From positions 17,425 through 81,424 of the forward strand of contig DAORVK010000010.1 of NCBI GenBank assembly GCA_035433705.1: a DNA stretch of 64,000 nucleotides, read 5' to 3'. A program made the translations under genes and the position numbers. Below the pieces are notes generated by a model. The model was not told the origin of the DNA. It searched no databases and saw nothing but the letters and a program-made list of their open reading frames with translations. Source of the DNA: CADEFQ01 sp035433705 (GTDB taxonomy: Bacteria; Pseudomonadota; Gammaproteobacteria; Steroidobacterales; Steroidobacteraceae). Position 1 is the stretch's first letter, and each line of letters opens with the position of its first letter. Of this stretch, positions 1-8,699 are shown piece after piece.

Positions 1-3000
1 GTTGACGACGGTGACGGACGGCTTCGGCAATTTCACGACCTTCAGCTACGCACCCCTGGCGCGTTACAGCCTGTACACGAAGCTCAGCACCGCGAGCTTC
101 CCCACACAGGAGTACGCGGGCCCGCTTCAGGTGGTCACGAACCTTCAATCAAGCAATGGCCTCGGAGGCTCCTGGCAGTGGCAGAGTTATTACTATGAGG
201 GCGCGCGGCGTGATCTGCAGGGGCGGGGATTTCTCGGCTTCGCATTCCGTTCCTGGGTCGATGGCCGCGATGGCACCGCGCAGCGTCGCTCCTACCGACA
301 GGATTTCCCGTACACCGGCGCCGTGTCGAACGCCCGCCGCACTCAGGAGCCGAGCGGGGTCGCGATCACGGAAGATGAGGCCACGTACTCGAGCCTGCCG
401 CCCTTCGGCTCGGGCTTTGAAACGCGCCTCTTTCCGTATGCGAGTCAGACTACGCATCAGGAGCGGGAAGTCGGGGGCGCCTTTGGCGGCAACCTCATCC
501 GTACGGTGACCACGACGAATACCCTCGATCCGAGTACGGGCGCGCTCGTCGACTCAATGACCACGGTGACCGAGGCGAGCACTGGCAACGGTGCGAACGC
601 GGGCCAGTCGCACACGCTGCGCACCTGGCACTCGACGCTTTTCAACGACGTCACGAACTGGTGCTTCGGTCGCCCGACCACCACGCAGCAGATCCAGAGC
701 CACACCATGTACGGGGGAAGTTCGCAAACGCGCACGCTCGCCACCGCCTGGAACGGCCCGCAGTGCCGTCCGACCCAGACCGTGCTGCAGCCCGGTGATC
801 CCCAGTGGCAGGTCACGACCGATCTCGCCTACGACGACGATGCGGGCAACCCACAGCCTGACTTCGGCAACCTGACGAGCGCAGCCGTCACCGGCATTGG
901 GATGGCCGCGCGCACCACCTCGGTGAGCTGGGGTAGTACCGGTCAGTTCCCGGTGTCGGTCACGAACGCGCTCTCGCAGACAACGCAGAAGGCTTACGAC
1001 TACTCACTCGGTGTACAAACGAGCGAAACCGATCCGAACGGTATTGTCACGAGCTGGCAGTACGATGCCTTCGGGCGCCGGAGCCGCGAGAACCGCCCCG
1101 ACGGCACCTACTCGATCTCAACGCCGTACCTCTGCACCGCCTGGTCGGGGGCCTGCTACAACTGGGACAATGGCTACTACCGCGTCGATCAGGTCAACTA
1201 CGACAGCGCCGGCACGACGATCGACTGGACCGTGACCTTTCATGATCCATTCGAGCGGATGGTGGATCGCGCTTCGCTCAACCGCGACGGCAACCAGGTG
1301 AACGAACGCTGGAGCTTCGACGCCCTCGGTCGGTTGCAAGCCGAGAGCACGCCCGCTCGCCTGAATGCAGGGGACAGTTTCTTCGACACTACCTTCGCAT
1401 ACGACCTTGCGAGCCGCGTGACGCAAGCCTCGCGTCCAGTGAGCGACTCCGACCCAACCCTCCAGACGACTACGACCTACTATGAGGGCCTCACCACGCG
1501 CGTGGTGGACGCCCTCGGCAAGCAATCGACCCGGATCGCGAGCGCGCTCGACCAAGTCGTGCGTTCAACCGATCACGACGGCTACTACCAGGCGTTCGAC
1601 TTCGACGCCTTTGGCAATCCCGTGCGTGTCTCGGACTCCACGGGCGCGACGCTGCAGACGGGGTCCTACAATCTTCGGGGTCTGCGCACGACCTCCACCA
1701 ACGTCGATCTCGGCAGTTGGACCTACGGGTTCAATGCGCTCGGGGAGATGTCGTCCACGACCGATGCGAAGGCCAAGACGATCACCGCGACCTATGATGC
1801 GCTCGGCCGCCCGCTCACCCGCGCGATGCCGGAAGGTTCGGGCACCATCACGAGCAGCTTCACTTGGGGCACGAGCGCCGCCAGCCACGAGATCGGGAAG
1901 CTGAGACAGCAACAGATTTCGGGCACAGGAATCACGACCTATCGGGAAGTCTACAGCTTCGACGGCCTCGGCCGCCCGAGCCAGACGCAGTACACGGAGG
2001 GCAGCCAGAACTACTACGTCAACACCACGTACAGCGCGCTCACGGGCTTTCTCGACACGCTCACGTATCCTATCAGCACCTCAAGCTATCGCCTCAAGCT
2101 CCAGTACGAGTACCAGTACGGGGCGCTCAAGCGTGTGAAGGACTTCAACGCCACTTCAACCGTGTTCTGGCAGGCCAATGCCGCCGATGCGCGCGGGCAG
2201 GTGACCGACGCCACACTCAGCAACGGGCTACACACCGTCAGGAGCCTCGATCAGGTCACGGGTTGGGTCGATTACATTCAAAGCGGCCCGGGGGGTGGGG
2301 CGGCGGTGCAGAACCTGAGCTACCTTTGGGACCGCGCAGGCAACCTCACCCAGCGGCAGGACAACAATCAGGGCCTGACCGAGAACGCCTACTACGACAA
2401 CCTCTACCGGCTCGATTACGCGACGCTCAATGGAAGTACTAATCTCGACATGATTTACACCGCCAACGGGAATATCAGCTGGAAGACGGGTGTCGGGACT
2501 TACACCTACCACGCCACGAAGCTGCACGCCGTCGCGTCCATCAACACCGGCGGCGGAACGCTCTCGTACACGTATGACGCCAACGGCAACATGACGAGCC
2601 GCAGCAGCACCGCGCTCACCTGGTTCGCCTCGAATCTGCCGAAGGCGATCACGAAGAACAGCCAGAACTCGAGCACTTTCCAGTACACACCTGCAGGCCA
2701 GCGCTGGCGCCACGCCTACAAGACGGCCAATGTCACCTACACGCAGGTGTACATTGGCTCGCTGCTCGAGAAGGTAACCCAAGGCAGTGCGGTTGATTGG
2801 AAGCACTATATCTTCGCCGAAGGCCAAGCCGTCGCGTTGTACTCGCGTAAGTCGTCCGGCGTGAACGCGCTCTCCTACCTGCTGCGCGACGCCTTGGGCT
2901 CAGTGGATGTGATCACGAGTAGCACCGGAGCCGTCACCATGCGCGAGAGCTTCGGGGCGTTCGGACAGCGGCGTGGCACCGCGTGGACCGGGGCTCCCTC

Positions 3001-3976
3001 CTCAGGTGACCTCTCCACTATCAACGGCCTCACCCGCCGCGGTTACACGGGACACGAGATGCTCGATTCCACCGACCTCATCCACATGAACGGGCGGGTG
3101 TACGATCCGTTTCTTGCGCGATTCGTCACTGCTGACCCATTCCTGGATGAAGCCTTGGGCACGCAGGGGTGGAATCGCTTCGGCTACGTCGGCAACAATC
3201 CGCTGAGCGCGACTGATCCCACGGGTTACTGGGGTAGCGAAATTCGCGGCTTCATTTGCAATTCCGATTCCTCCGATTGTGACCATATGTTCAATTCCTT
3301 TGTGGAGGTCACGATTACTGCCCGGCGTATGGTGGATTTGATACTACTTCCGTACAACTTTGTGAGCGGAGGAGCGGGTAACATTGCCGGTCTTCCCGGC
3401 GGCCGCGGCGGCGGGGGCGGCCAGAGCGACGAACCAGGAGATGATCTGGAGGAGGTTGTTGTTGCGGGAACCAAGCCGCAAGAGCAGGTGTGTACGCGAT
3501 CCGGTGGAAATGGGTTCGACTCCAATGATTTCGTGGATTTCTCGGCAGGCTTGGGCGACGTGCTGTTGTTCGGGTTCGGCGACGAAATGCGAAACTGGCT
3601 CGATATCGGCAGTGTCGATATGGGGTCGGCAGCCTACGGTGCTGGCGAGGTGACAGGCGCAGTGGCATTGGCGACAACCGGTGTGGCGGGAGGAATCCGT
3701 GCGGCCGGCGCGCGTAGTGCCGGGATGGAATTCTCCCATGCCATACCTGCGCGGCTGGGCGGGCCGCGATCCATCCTGAATGGCAACTACGTGACGACGC
3801 GTACTCACGCGCTGTCCGATCCGTACCGATATCGGTTCATGTCGCGCGGCTGGAAGGAAGCTACCCCGATGCCCAACCGGGTATCGCAGTTGTGGACTCG
3901 AACGCCGAACACGATCAAGTGGGCGGCGGCTGGTGCGGGTGCTGCTGGTGCCGGCCTTGCTGGCGCGGGGTGTTAG
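1..3976 (+). CDS. RHS-repeat / SpvB-TcdB-like protein with variable C-terminal domain (5' end outside window)
   Basis: The open frame runs in from before the window; 1324 residues are visible, so the true start is not known. The first ~180 residues resemble the middle region of SpvB/TcdB-type toxins (YYYEGARRDLQGRGFLGF). They are followed by many YD-type repeats and an RHS core signature near residues 1044-1075 (RFVTADPFLDE, FGYVGNNPLSATDPTGY). After the core comes a ~247-residue tip, as in polymorphic toxins where the tip is the effector. The tip holds two TonB-box-like stretches (EVTITAR ~1102, LEEVVVAGT ~1150), a Gly-rich linker, and a terminal block with FSHAIPARLGGPRS, DPYRYRF and WTRTPN. 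The family role is a surface or secreted toxin shell; the activity of this tip is not recognised. The last ~18 residues are Ala/Gly-rich and hydrophobic. A small gene follows after 2 bases and is the likely immunity gene. Confidence 0.85.
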   Translation, partial: LTTVTDGFGNFTTFSYAPLARYSLYTKLSTASFPTQEYAGPLQVVTNLQSSNGLGGSWQWQSYYYEGARRDLQGRGFLGFAFRSWVDGRDGTAQRRSYRQDFPYTGAVSNARRTQEPSGVAITEDEATYSSLPPFGSGFETRLFPYASQTTHQEREVGGAFGGNLIRTVTTTNTLDPSTGALVDSMTTVTEASTGNGANAGQSHTLRTWHSTLFNDVTNWCFGRPTTTQQIQSHTMYGGSSQTRTLATAWNGPQCRPTQTVLQPGDPQWQVTTDLAYDDDAGNPQPDFGNLTSAAVTGIGMAARTTSVSWGSTGQFPVSVTNALSQTTQKAYDYSLGVQTSETDPNGIVTSWQYDAFGRRSRENRPDGTYSISTPYLCTAWSGACYNWDNGYYRVDQVNYDSAGTTIDWTVTFHDPFERMVDRASLNRDGNQVNERWSFDALGRLQAESTPARLNAGDSFFDTTFAYDLASRVTQASRPVSDSDPTLQTTTTYYEGLTTRVVDALGKQSTRIASALDQVVRSTDHDGYYQAFDFDAFGNPVRVSDSTGATLQTGSYNLRGLRTTSTNVDLGSWTYGFNALGEMSSTTDAKAKTITATYDALGRPLTRAMPEGSGTITSSFTWGTSAASHEIGKLRQQQISGTGITTYREVYSFDGLGRPSQTQYTEGSQNYYVNTTYSALTGFLDTLTYPISTSSYRLKLQYEYQYGALKRVKDFNATSTVFWQANAADARGQVTDATLSNGLHTVRSLDQVTGWVDYIQSGPGGGAAVQNLSYLWDRAGNLTQRQDNNQGLTENAYYDNLYRLDYATLNGSTNLDMIYTANGNISWKTGVGTYTYHATKLHAVASINTGGGTLSYTYDANGNMTSRSSTALTWFASNLPKAITKNSQNSSTFQYTPAGQRWRHAYKTANVTYTQVYIGSLLEKVTQGSAVDWKHYIFAEGQAVALYSRKSSGVNALSYLLRDALGSVDVITSSTGAVTMRESFGAFGQRRGTAWTGAPSSGDLSTINGLTRRGYTGHEMLDSTDLIHMNGRVYDPFLARFVTADPFLDEALGTQGWNRFGYVGNNPLSATDPTGYWGSEIRGFICNSDSSDCDHMFNSFVEVTITARRMVDLILLPYNFVSGGAGNIAGLPGGRGGGGGQSDEPGDDLEEVVVAGTKPQEQVCTRSGGNGFDSNDFVDFSAGLGDVLLFGFGDEMRNWLDIGSVDMGSAAYGAGEVTGAVALATTGVAGGIRAAGARSAGMEFSHAIPARLGGPRSILNGNYVTTRTHALSDPYRYRFMSRGWKEATPMPNRVSQLWTRTPNTIKWAAAGAGAAGAGLAGAGC

Positions 3977-3978
3977 TC

Positions 3979-4392
3979 GTGGGCATCTTGCAGTCACTCA
4001 GGGCGTTCTTCCGTGGGGGAACGACTGGCTTCATGCCACTGGAGAAACAGGTGTTGGACGGCGTGATCGAGAAGCTCGATGCAGAGCTCGCGGAGAAGCT
4101 CCGCGAGCGCGTTGCGCGGGTGAATCTCGTGCAGCGTTTCGACGGCGGCAGGGAAGCCAACGTGTACGAGATGAAGGGCGGCAAGCCGGTCATCGACGGG
4201 TCGCTGCGCTTGAGTGATGCCGATGGCGAGAGGGTGCTTGCCGCGTTCTCATTGACCACGGCTACCGGGGCAGAAAACGGCGGAAAGGTGTGGATGGTGG
4301 ACGGTCGGTTTTTCTCGTTGGAGTTCCGCGATCCGACCGAACACATGCTCGATGAGCGGCTGGATAAGTTGCAGGTGAAACTCGTTTCTTGA
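3979..4392 (+). CDS. Putative immunity protein of the RHS toxin
   Basis: A 137-residue acidic protein starting at GTG 3979, two bases after the RHS stop, with GGGG at 3967-3970 as a well-spaced ribosome binding site. The frame is open further upstream to 3892, but that part would overlap the RHS tip and reads as Cys/Trp-rich nonsense, so the GTG is preferred. The sequence looks cytosolic: no signal peptide or membrane segment, mixed alpha/beta, with charged helices early (KQVLDGVIEKLDAELAEKL). No family is recognised with certainty. Position directly behind the variable tip and matched small size are the grounds for the immunity call; this is inference from polymorphic-toxin organisation. Confidence 0.6.
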   Translation: MGILQSLRAFFRGGTTGFMPLEKQVLDGVIEKLDAELAEKLRERVARVNLVQRFDGGREANVYEMKGGKPVIDGSLRLSDADGERVLAAFSLTTATGAENGGKVWMVDGRFFSLEFRDPTEHMLDERLDKLQVKLVS

Positions 4393-4661
4393 GCGATGCA
4401 GGTTAGTCGTCGGCTTAGCGTTGTGACCCAATGTGTCCCAGGTGGGCCCTGATCTCACCGCCCGTCACGCCGCGTGCAGGGTGTCTTGTAGGTAATCGAG
4501 CGCACGCGGCGCGCCGGTCTGCGACGTGCTGCTTCCGCAGTCGGGGCGTGAGTTCGGCGAGACGCGGTTGGCGGGCTGATCGGCGCCCTCCGCGGCAACT
4601 GTCGGTCCAGCCTGCAGCAATCGGAGCAGTCGTGGAGGTAACGAAGCGGCTGAGGCCTTCG
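4393..4661. other. Gene-free stretch downstream of the RHS locus
   Basis: No open frame here looks like a real protein: the overlapping frames on both strands have low-complexity, Arg/Pro/Ser-rich translations. The sequence lies between the immunity gene and an apparent mobile-element fragment, and is probably decayed accessory DNA. No terminator with a T-run is visible. Confidence 0.4.
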
Positions 4662-4935
4662 GTGTGGGGAGTCCTGCAAGGGACTTGGCGACCAAGCAAG
4701 TCGTAACGCGAGTGAACGGCGAGCAGGCCTCGAAAAGGGTGATACGGAAGCCGACCCGCCTGAATTTCGGGGAAGGCTGCCATCGTGGAGGGGGGCGAGC
4801 GAAGGAGGCACATCCACGATTCCGCCGGGGTAGTGGCGACGGCATGCATACAAGAGGAAGACCGATGCAACACGGGAAGCTCCATTTCGCGATCGGACCA
4901 AATGATCAACCGGACGCCTGTCGTAGCTACGGCAT
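4662..4935 (+). mobile_element. Possible 5' fragment of a group II intron (no reverse transcriptase)
   Basis: GTGTG at 4662-4666 fits the GUGYG start of group II introns. The following ~270 bases have the purine-rich, helix-forming look of intron domain I, with segments such as AAGCAAGTCGTAACGCGAGT and GATGCAACACGGGAAGCTCC that resemble, from memory, the leader upstream of intron-encoded reverse transcriptases. No reverse transcriptase frame and no domain V hairpin (GAGC...AAAG...GTTC type) is present before the Rieske gene at 4936, so if the assignment is right this is a truncated remnant. It needs a covariance-model search. Confidence 0.35.
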
Positions 4936-5283
4936 CTAAAATTCGACCTCCTGCGCCGCCGCCGCTGGATCGAGCGCGACTTCCACCTGGTCCCCGATGA
5001 CTCGCAGATGATGCACGGGAAGGCGCTCAGTCGCCGGCCCCTTCAGCACCTTGCCGTCACGCACATCGAACACAGCGCCGTGCAACGGGCAGACGAGCTT
5101 GTGGCCGCGCAGCCAGCCTTCGTCGAGTCGCGCGTAGGCGTGCGTGCAGATGTTGTCGACCGCGTGCAGGCCGTCCTTCGTGTGGCAGAGGAGCACGTTG
5201 CGGCCATCGATCGTGCAGGCGCGCATACTGCCCCGCGGCAGGTCCGCGAGCGCGAGAGCCGGCTCGAATCGCAGCTCTGCCAT
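4936..5283 (-). CDS. Rieske [2Fe-2S] ferredoxin-type protein
   Basis: A 115-residue soluble Rieske protein of the kind that feeds electrons to ring-hydroxylating oxygenases or serves as a small stand-alone carrier. Both ligand pairs are present: C46-T-H48 (CTHAYARL) and C65-PL-H68 (CPLHGAVFD). There is no signal peptide or membrane anchor, unlike the Rieske subunit of complex III, so it acts in the cytoplasm. It is read in the same direction as the PhzF-like gene 5 bases upstream and probably shares its transcript. No oxygenase subunit lies nearby, so the electron acceptor is unknown. Confidence 0.88.
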   Translation of the reverse strand: MAELRFEPALALADLPRGSMRACTIDGRNVLLCHTKDGLHAVDNICTHAYARLDEGWLRGHKLVCPLHGAVFDVRDGKVLKGPATERLPVHHLRVIGDQVEVALDPAAAAQEVEF

Positions 5284-5288
5284 CGGCG

Positions 5289-6188
5289 CTAGAGACTGAG
5301 GCTCGTTTCAAAGACGAGCACGGCGTCGCCGACGACGCGCAGCGAGGCGACGCTGCCATTCTCGTAGTCGAGCTCCACATCGACCCGGCCGGGACGGTTG
5401 AGGTAATGGCCCTGCGCGCCGCTGAACTGCGCGCGTTCACCGCTGCGCTCGACGAGGCCTCGCGCAGCGAGATAGGCGCCGAGCATGCCGTATGCGTTGC
5501 CGCTCACCGGATCCTCGGGAATGCCGATCGCAGGGCAGAACATGCGCGCTTCCGTGAGGACGTCGGGTACCTGTGGCGCGAGCGTGAACACGAAATAGCC
5601 GGCGGCGCCGAGCTGCGCCGAGAGGGTGGTGAGGCGGGCGGCATCGGGTTTCAGCTGCCGCAGCTGCTCGGCGCCGCGCACGCCGACCATCAGTCGCGTG
5701 CTCGCACTGCCACAGACGAGCAGCGGGCAGCGGCCGTCGAGATCGCCGCTCGAGAGCGCGAGTGCGTCGAGCACGGCGAGCCGCTCGCGCGACAGCAGCT
5801 CGCGCCCGATCGGCGGCGGGGACTGGTGGATTGCGATGCGCCGCGCGTCTCCCTCGCCGCGTACTTCCACCTCGACGATGCCCGCCTTCTGCTTCTGCCG
5901 CAGGCGCCGCGGCCCCGGCCGGCGCGACATGACGTAGTGGGCGGCGACCGTCGCGTGGGCGACGAAGGCGGCTTCGGTGCGTGGCGTGAAGAATCGCACG
6001 CGCAGGTCGTGATCAGCGCCGTCCGGCGCCGATACGAACGCCGTATCGGCGTTGTTCAGTTCGCGTGCAATCGCGAGCATTTCCTCGTCTGAGAGCGCAT
6101 CGGCACCGAGCACGACGCCCGCGGGATTGCCGGTGAAGCGCTGCCGCGTGAACGCATCGACCTGAAACACGGCAAGTGATCGGCTCAT
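5289..6188 (-). CDS. PhzF family isomerase-like protein
   Basis: A 299-residue member of the PhzF/diaminopimelate epimerase-fold family, with N-terminal FQVDAFTRQRFTGNPAGVVL and C-terminal GIPEDPVSGNAYGMLGAYLA. PhzF of phenazine synthesis uses a glutamate at the spot that here holds Asp48 (NNADTAFV); both residues occur in the wider family, whose substrates are mostly unknown. ATG 6188 is preferred to a GTG at 6212, which adds eight unconserved residues and would run into the divergent promoter region. It has no phenazine genes beside it, so a role in phenazine synthesis is not supported. The Rieske gene follows after 5 bases. Confidence 0.85.
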   Translation of the reverse strand: MSRSLAVFQVDAFTRQRFTGNPAGVVLGADALSDEEMLAIARELNNADTAFVSAPDGADHDLRVRFFTPRTEAAFVAHATVAAHYVMSRRPGPRRLRQKQKAGIVEVEVRGEGDARRIAIHQSPPPIGRELLSRERLAVLDALALSSGDLDGRCPLLVCGSASTRLMVGVRGAEQLRQLKPDAARLTTLSAQLGAAGYFVFTLAPQVPDVLTEARMFCPAIGIPEDPVSGNAYGMLGAYLAARGLVERSGERAQFSGAQGHYLNRPGRVDVELDYENGSVASLRVVGDAVLVFETSLSL

Positions 6189-6206
6189 GACGCCGATTCT
6201 AGCCAC

Positions 6207-6234
6207 TTGCACTTCGCCGCACGACCACTAACAT
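6207..6234 (+). promoter_or_regulatory. Predicted sigma70 promoter of the thiamine operon
   Basis: TTGCAC at 6207-6212 and TAACAT at 6229-6234 are 16 bases apart. A start of transcription about seven bases later falls at the 5' edge of the TPP riboswitch, which is what one would expect. Assigned by eye only. Confidence 0.45.
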
Positions 6235-6240
6235 ATGCGT

Positions 6241-6331
6241 TACATCCTTGGGGTGGCCCGCGCATGGGGCCTGAGACGCCAGCTGGCGAACCCGTTGAAC
6301 CTGATCCGGCTAATACCGGCGTAGGGAGCAG
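6241..6331 (+). ncRNA. TPP riboswitch (THI element)
   Basis: The conserved thiamine-pyrophosphate aptamer is clearly readable: a GGGGTG block near 6250, CTGAGA at 6271-6276, then the second half at about 6291-6327 with CCCGTTGAACCTGATCCGG, TAATACCGG and CGTAGGGA. The final AGGGAG sits 6-10 bases before the ATG at 6334, so the closing P1 strand is also the ribosome binding site. That geometry points to direct translational shut-off of the receptor gene when TPP is bound, without a separate expression platform. TPP aptamers of this kind commonly control thiamine synthesis or transport in Gram-negative bacteria. Confidence 0.95.
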
Positions 6332-6333
6332 GC

Positions 6334-8442
6334 ATGAACATCCATTGTCGCAAGTTCGGTCGCATCGTCGGCGCGGCGCTCGTCTGCGCCATTTCGACTG
6401 TCCGGGCAGAGGATCTCGACGAGGTCCTCGTCGTCACGTCGCGCCTGCGCGACGTTGCGCTCGATGCGATTCCCGCAAGTGTCACGGTTCTGCCACAAGA
6501 GACGATCGCGCGGGCGGGGCTGCAGCACTTCGAGGATGTGCTGTCGCTCGTGCCGAATCTCAACTGGTCGGCGGGTACCGCACGGCCGCGGTACTTCCAG
6601 CTGCGCGGCATCGGCGAGCTTGATCAATATCAGGGCGCACCGAATCCTTCCGTCGGCTTCCTCATCGACGACATCGACTTTTCGGGTGTCGGCATGCCGG
6701 CGACGACCTACGACGTCGAACAGATCGAAGTACTGCGCGGCCCGCAGGGCACGGCCTACGGCGCGAACGCGCTCGCGGGCCTCGTCAGCATCCGCACGCG
6801 TGAAGCACGGCCGGAATTCGAGCTGCGCGGCGAGGCGACGGCGGGCGATTTCGGGACCCTGGGCGGAGGCGGTGTGATCGGCGGCCGAGTCGACGACGCA
6901 GGAAATGCAGCATTCCGGCTCGTCGCCCATCACTATGAAAGCGATGGCTTTCGCAGGAATGCTTTCCTCGGGCGCGATGACACCAATGGCTACAACGAGG
7001 ATACTTTCCGCGCACGGCTGCACTGGACACCCATCGAGGCGCTCGAGCTCGGCTTCACCGCCATGCTGGTCAACATCGACGATGGCTACGACGCATTCTC
7101 GATCGACAACTCGCGCGTGACGCTGGCCGACCACCCGGGTGTTGACCGGCAGCGCTCGGCAGCGGGCGCTGTGCATGTCGCCTGGAAGGGCGAGGCCCCG
7201 TTCGAGCTGCGCAGTGTCACGACACATGCCGACTCGAAAATCGGCTATGGCTTCGACGGCGACTGGGGCAACGACGCCGCCTGGGGTCCTTACGCGCCCT
7301 ATGACTACACGAGTTACTTCGCGCGCCGCCGGCGCTCGACGAGCGAGGATTTGCGGCTCATCTCGAAGAGCTCGGCTGACGATGGCGGCTTCGGCTGGAC
7401 GGCCGGCGCCTATGCACTCGATGTCGAGGAGCGCAACGACCAGCGCGACACCGCAAGTGGCGTGGCCTACCGCCTGCTCACGAGCGACTATCGCGCGACG
7501 AATCTCGCGCTCTACGGCGAACTCGACTGGCGTGTGGCGCCGCGCACCGTGCTGTCGTTCGGTGCGCGCGCCGAGCGACGCGATGCCGGCTACCAGGATC
7601 GCGAGGCGCTCTCGGGTGAGACGAGTGCATTCGCCCCGATCGACACGATGTGGGGCGGTCACGCGAGCCTTTCGTTCGAGGAGAGCGCCGCACGCACGTG
7701 GTATGCAACGCTGTCGCGCGGTTACAAGGCCGGTGGATTCAACATCGGGGCGGCCGTGCCCGCGGATCGCCGCCGCTACGAGCCGGAAGCGTTGTGGAAT
7801 GCCGAGGCGGGGCTCGCATGGCGCGCGCCCGACGCCCGTTGGTCGACCCGCACGTCGCTTTTCTACATGCGTCGCGAATCGCAGCAGGTTGCGACATCGC
7901 AGCAGCTCGTGCCGGGCGATCCATTGTCCTACGTGTTCTTCACCGACAACGCGGCGCGTGGCAGGAACTACGGGCTCGAGGCGAGCGCGAATTGGGCAGT
8001 GACGCAGCGCCTCGAGGTTGCCACGACATTGGGTCTTCTCGAGACGGCCTACTTCGGCTACCGCACCGGCAATCCTGCGCGTGACGCGGCCCTCGACGGC
8101 CGCGGGCAGGCGCACGCGCCAAAGTACCAGTATTCACTCACGCTCGCGTACGAGAACCCGCTCGGCTTCTTCGCGCGCGCCGACCTGCAGGGCGTCGACG
8201 ATTTCTACTTCGACACGGGTCATGACCAGCGCTCGCAGCCCTACAAGGTCGTGAACCTGCGCGTCGGCTACGCGCACGAGCGCTGGTCGGCCGCAGCCTT
8301 CGCGCGCAACCTTTTTGACGAGCGCTATGCGATGCGCGGTTTCTATTTCGGCACCGAGCCGCCGGACTTTCCGGACAGGCGCTACGTGCAGCTCGCTGAC
8401 GGGCGACTCGTCGGCCTCACCCTCGATTTTCACTTTGAGTGA
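6334..8442 (+). CDS. TonB-dependent outer-membrane receptor, predicted thiamine uptake
   Basis: A 702-residue receptor with a signal peptide (cleavage after about Ala25), a TonB box directly at the mature N-terminus (LDEVLVVTSR, ~28-37), a plug domain (QIEVLRGPQGTAYGANALAG) and a C-terminal beta-barrel ending in alternating hydrophobic residues with a near-terminal Phe. Family knowledge says only that it imports a ligand with energy from TonB-ExbBD. The ligand, thiamine or a derivative, is inferred from the TPP riboswitch that overlaps its ribosome binding site and from the three downstream genes, all linked to thiamine. The receptor is first in the operon; the next gene begins 11 bases after its stop. 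Confidence 0.9.
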   Translation: MNIHCRKFGRIVGAALVCAISTVRAEDLDEVLVVTSRLRDVALDAIPASVTVLPQETIARAGLQHFEDVLSLVPNLNWSAGTARPRYFQLRGIGELDQYQGAPNPSVGFLIDDIDFSGVGMPATTYDVEQIEVLRGPQGTAYGANALAGLVSIRTREARPEFELRGEATAGDFGTLGGGGVIGGRVDDAGNAAFRLVAHHYESDGFRRNAFLGRDDTNGYNEDTFRARLHWTPIEALELGFTAMLVNIDDGYDAFSIDNSRVTLADHPGVDRQRSAAGAVHVAWKGEAPFELRSVTTHADSKIGYGFDGDWGNDAAWGPYAPYDYTSYFARRRRSTSEDLRLISKSSADDGGFGWTAGAYALDVEERNDQRDTASGVAYRLLTSDYRATNLALYGELDWRVAPRTVLSFGARAERRDAGYQDREALSGETSAFAPIDTMWGGHASLSFEESAARTWYATLSRGYKAGGFNIGAAVPADRRRYEPEALWNAEAGLAWRAPDARWSTRTSLFYMRRESQQVATSQQLVPGDPLSYVFFTDNAARGRNYGLEASANWAVTQRLEVATTLGLLETAYFGYRTGNPARDAALDGRGQAHAPKYQYSLTLAYENPLGFFARADLQGVDDFYFDTGHDQRSQPYKVVNLRVGYAHERWSAAAFARNLFDERYAMRGFYFGTEPPDFPDRRYVQLADGRLVGLTLDFHFE

Positions 8443-8453
8443 CAGGAGCCCTC

Positions 8454-8699
8454 ATGGATATTGGCGTTGAAGTCAGTCTTTATCCGCTCGATGCGCGGTT
8501 CATACCGCCGATCCAGGATTTCATCGACCGGCTGAACAGGCACGCAGACCTCAAGATCGTGACCAACAGCTTGAGTACCCAGATCTTCGGCCCGTACGAG
8601 CGGGTGTGGGCCGCACTGCAGGCGGAAGTACGCCCGACATTCGAGCGCGATTCGAAGGCTGTATTCGTCATGAAGGTGATCGGGCCCTACGAGACATGA
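8454..8699 (+). CDS. Thiamine-binding protein, YkoF/MTH1187 family
   Basis: An 81-residue single-domain protein matching the small alpha/beta family that includes MTH1187 and the halves of YkoF (GVEVSLYPLD at the start, PPIQDFIDRLNRH, then SLSTQIFGPYERVWAAL). Members of this family bind thiamine or related pyrimidines. ATG 8454 has AGGAG at 8444-8448; an upstream GTG at 8439 overlaps the receptor stop and is less likely. There is no signal peptide, so the protein is predicted cytoplasmic and may hold thiamine for the kinase encoded two genes on. Its stop overlaps the next start (ATGA). Confidence 0.85.
   Translation: MDIGVEVSLYPLDARFIPPIQDFIDRLNRHADLKIVTNSLSTQIFGPYERVWAALQAEVRPTFERDSKAVFVMKVIGPYET

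Noticed and set aside
4415..4909. Overlapping small frames on the minus strand in the gene-free stretch
   Set aside because: Three frames are open over the same bases with low-complexity translations and no ribosome binding site; more likely non-coding element sequence.
5289..6188. Phenazine synthesis role for the PhzF-like gene
   Set aside because: No other phz gene is near and the catalytic position is Asp48, so only family membership is supported.
6310..8115. Long open frame antisense to the TonB receptor gene
   Set aside because: Translation is Arg/Val/Ala-rich without motifs, as expected for a shadow frame in GC-rich DNA; the plus-strand receptor is certain.
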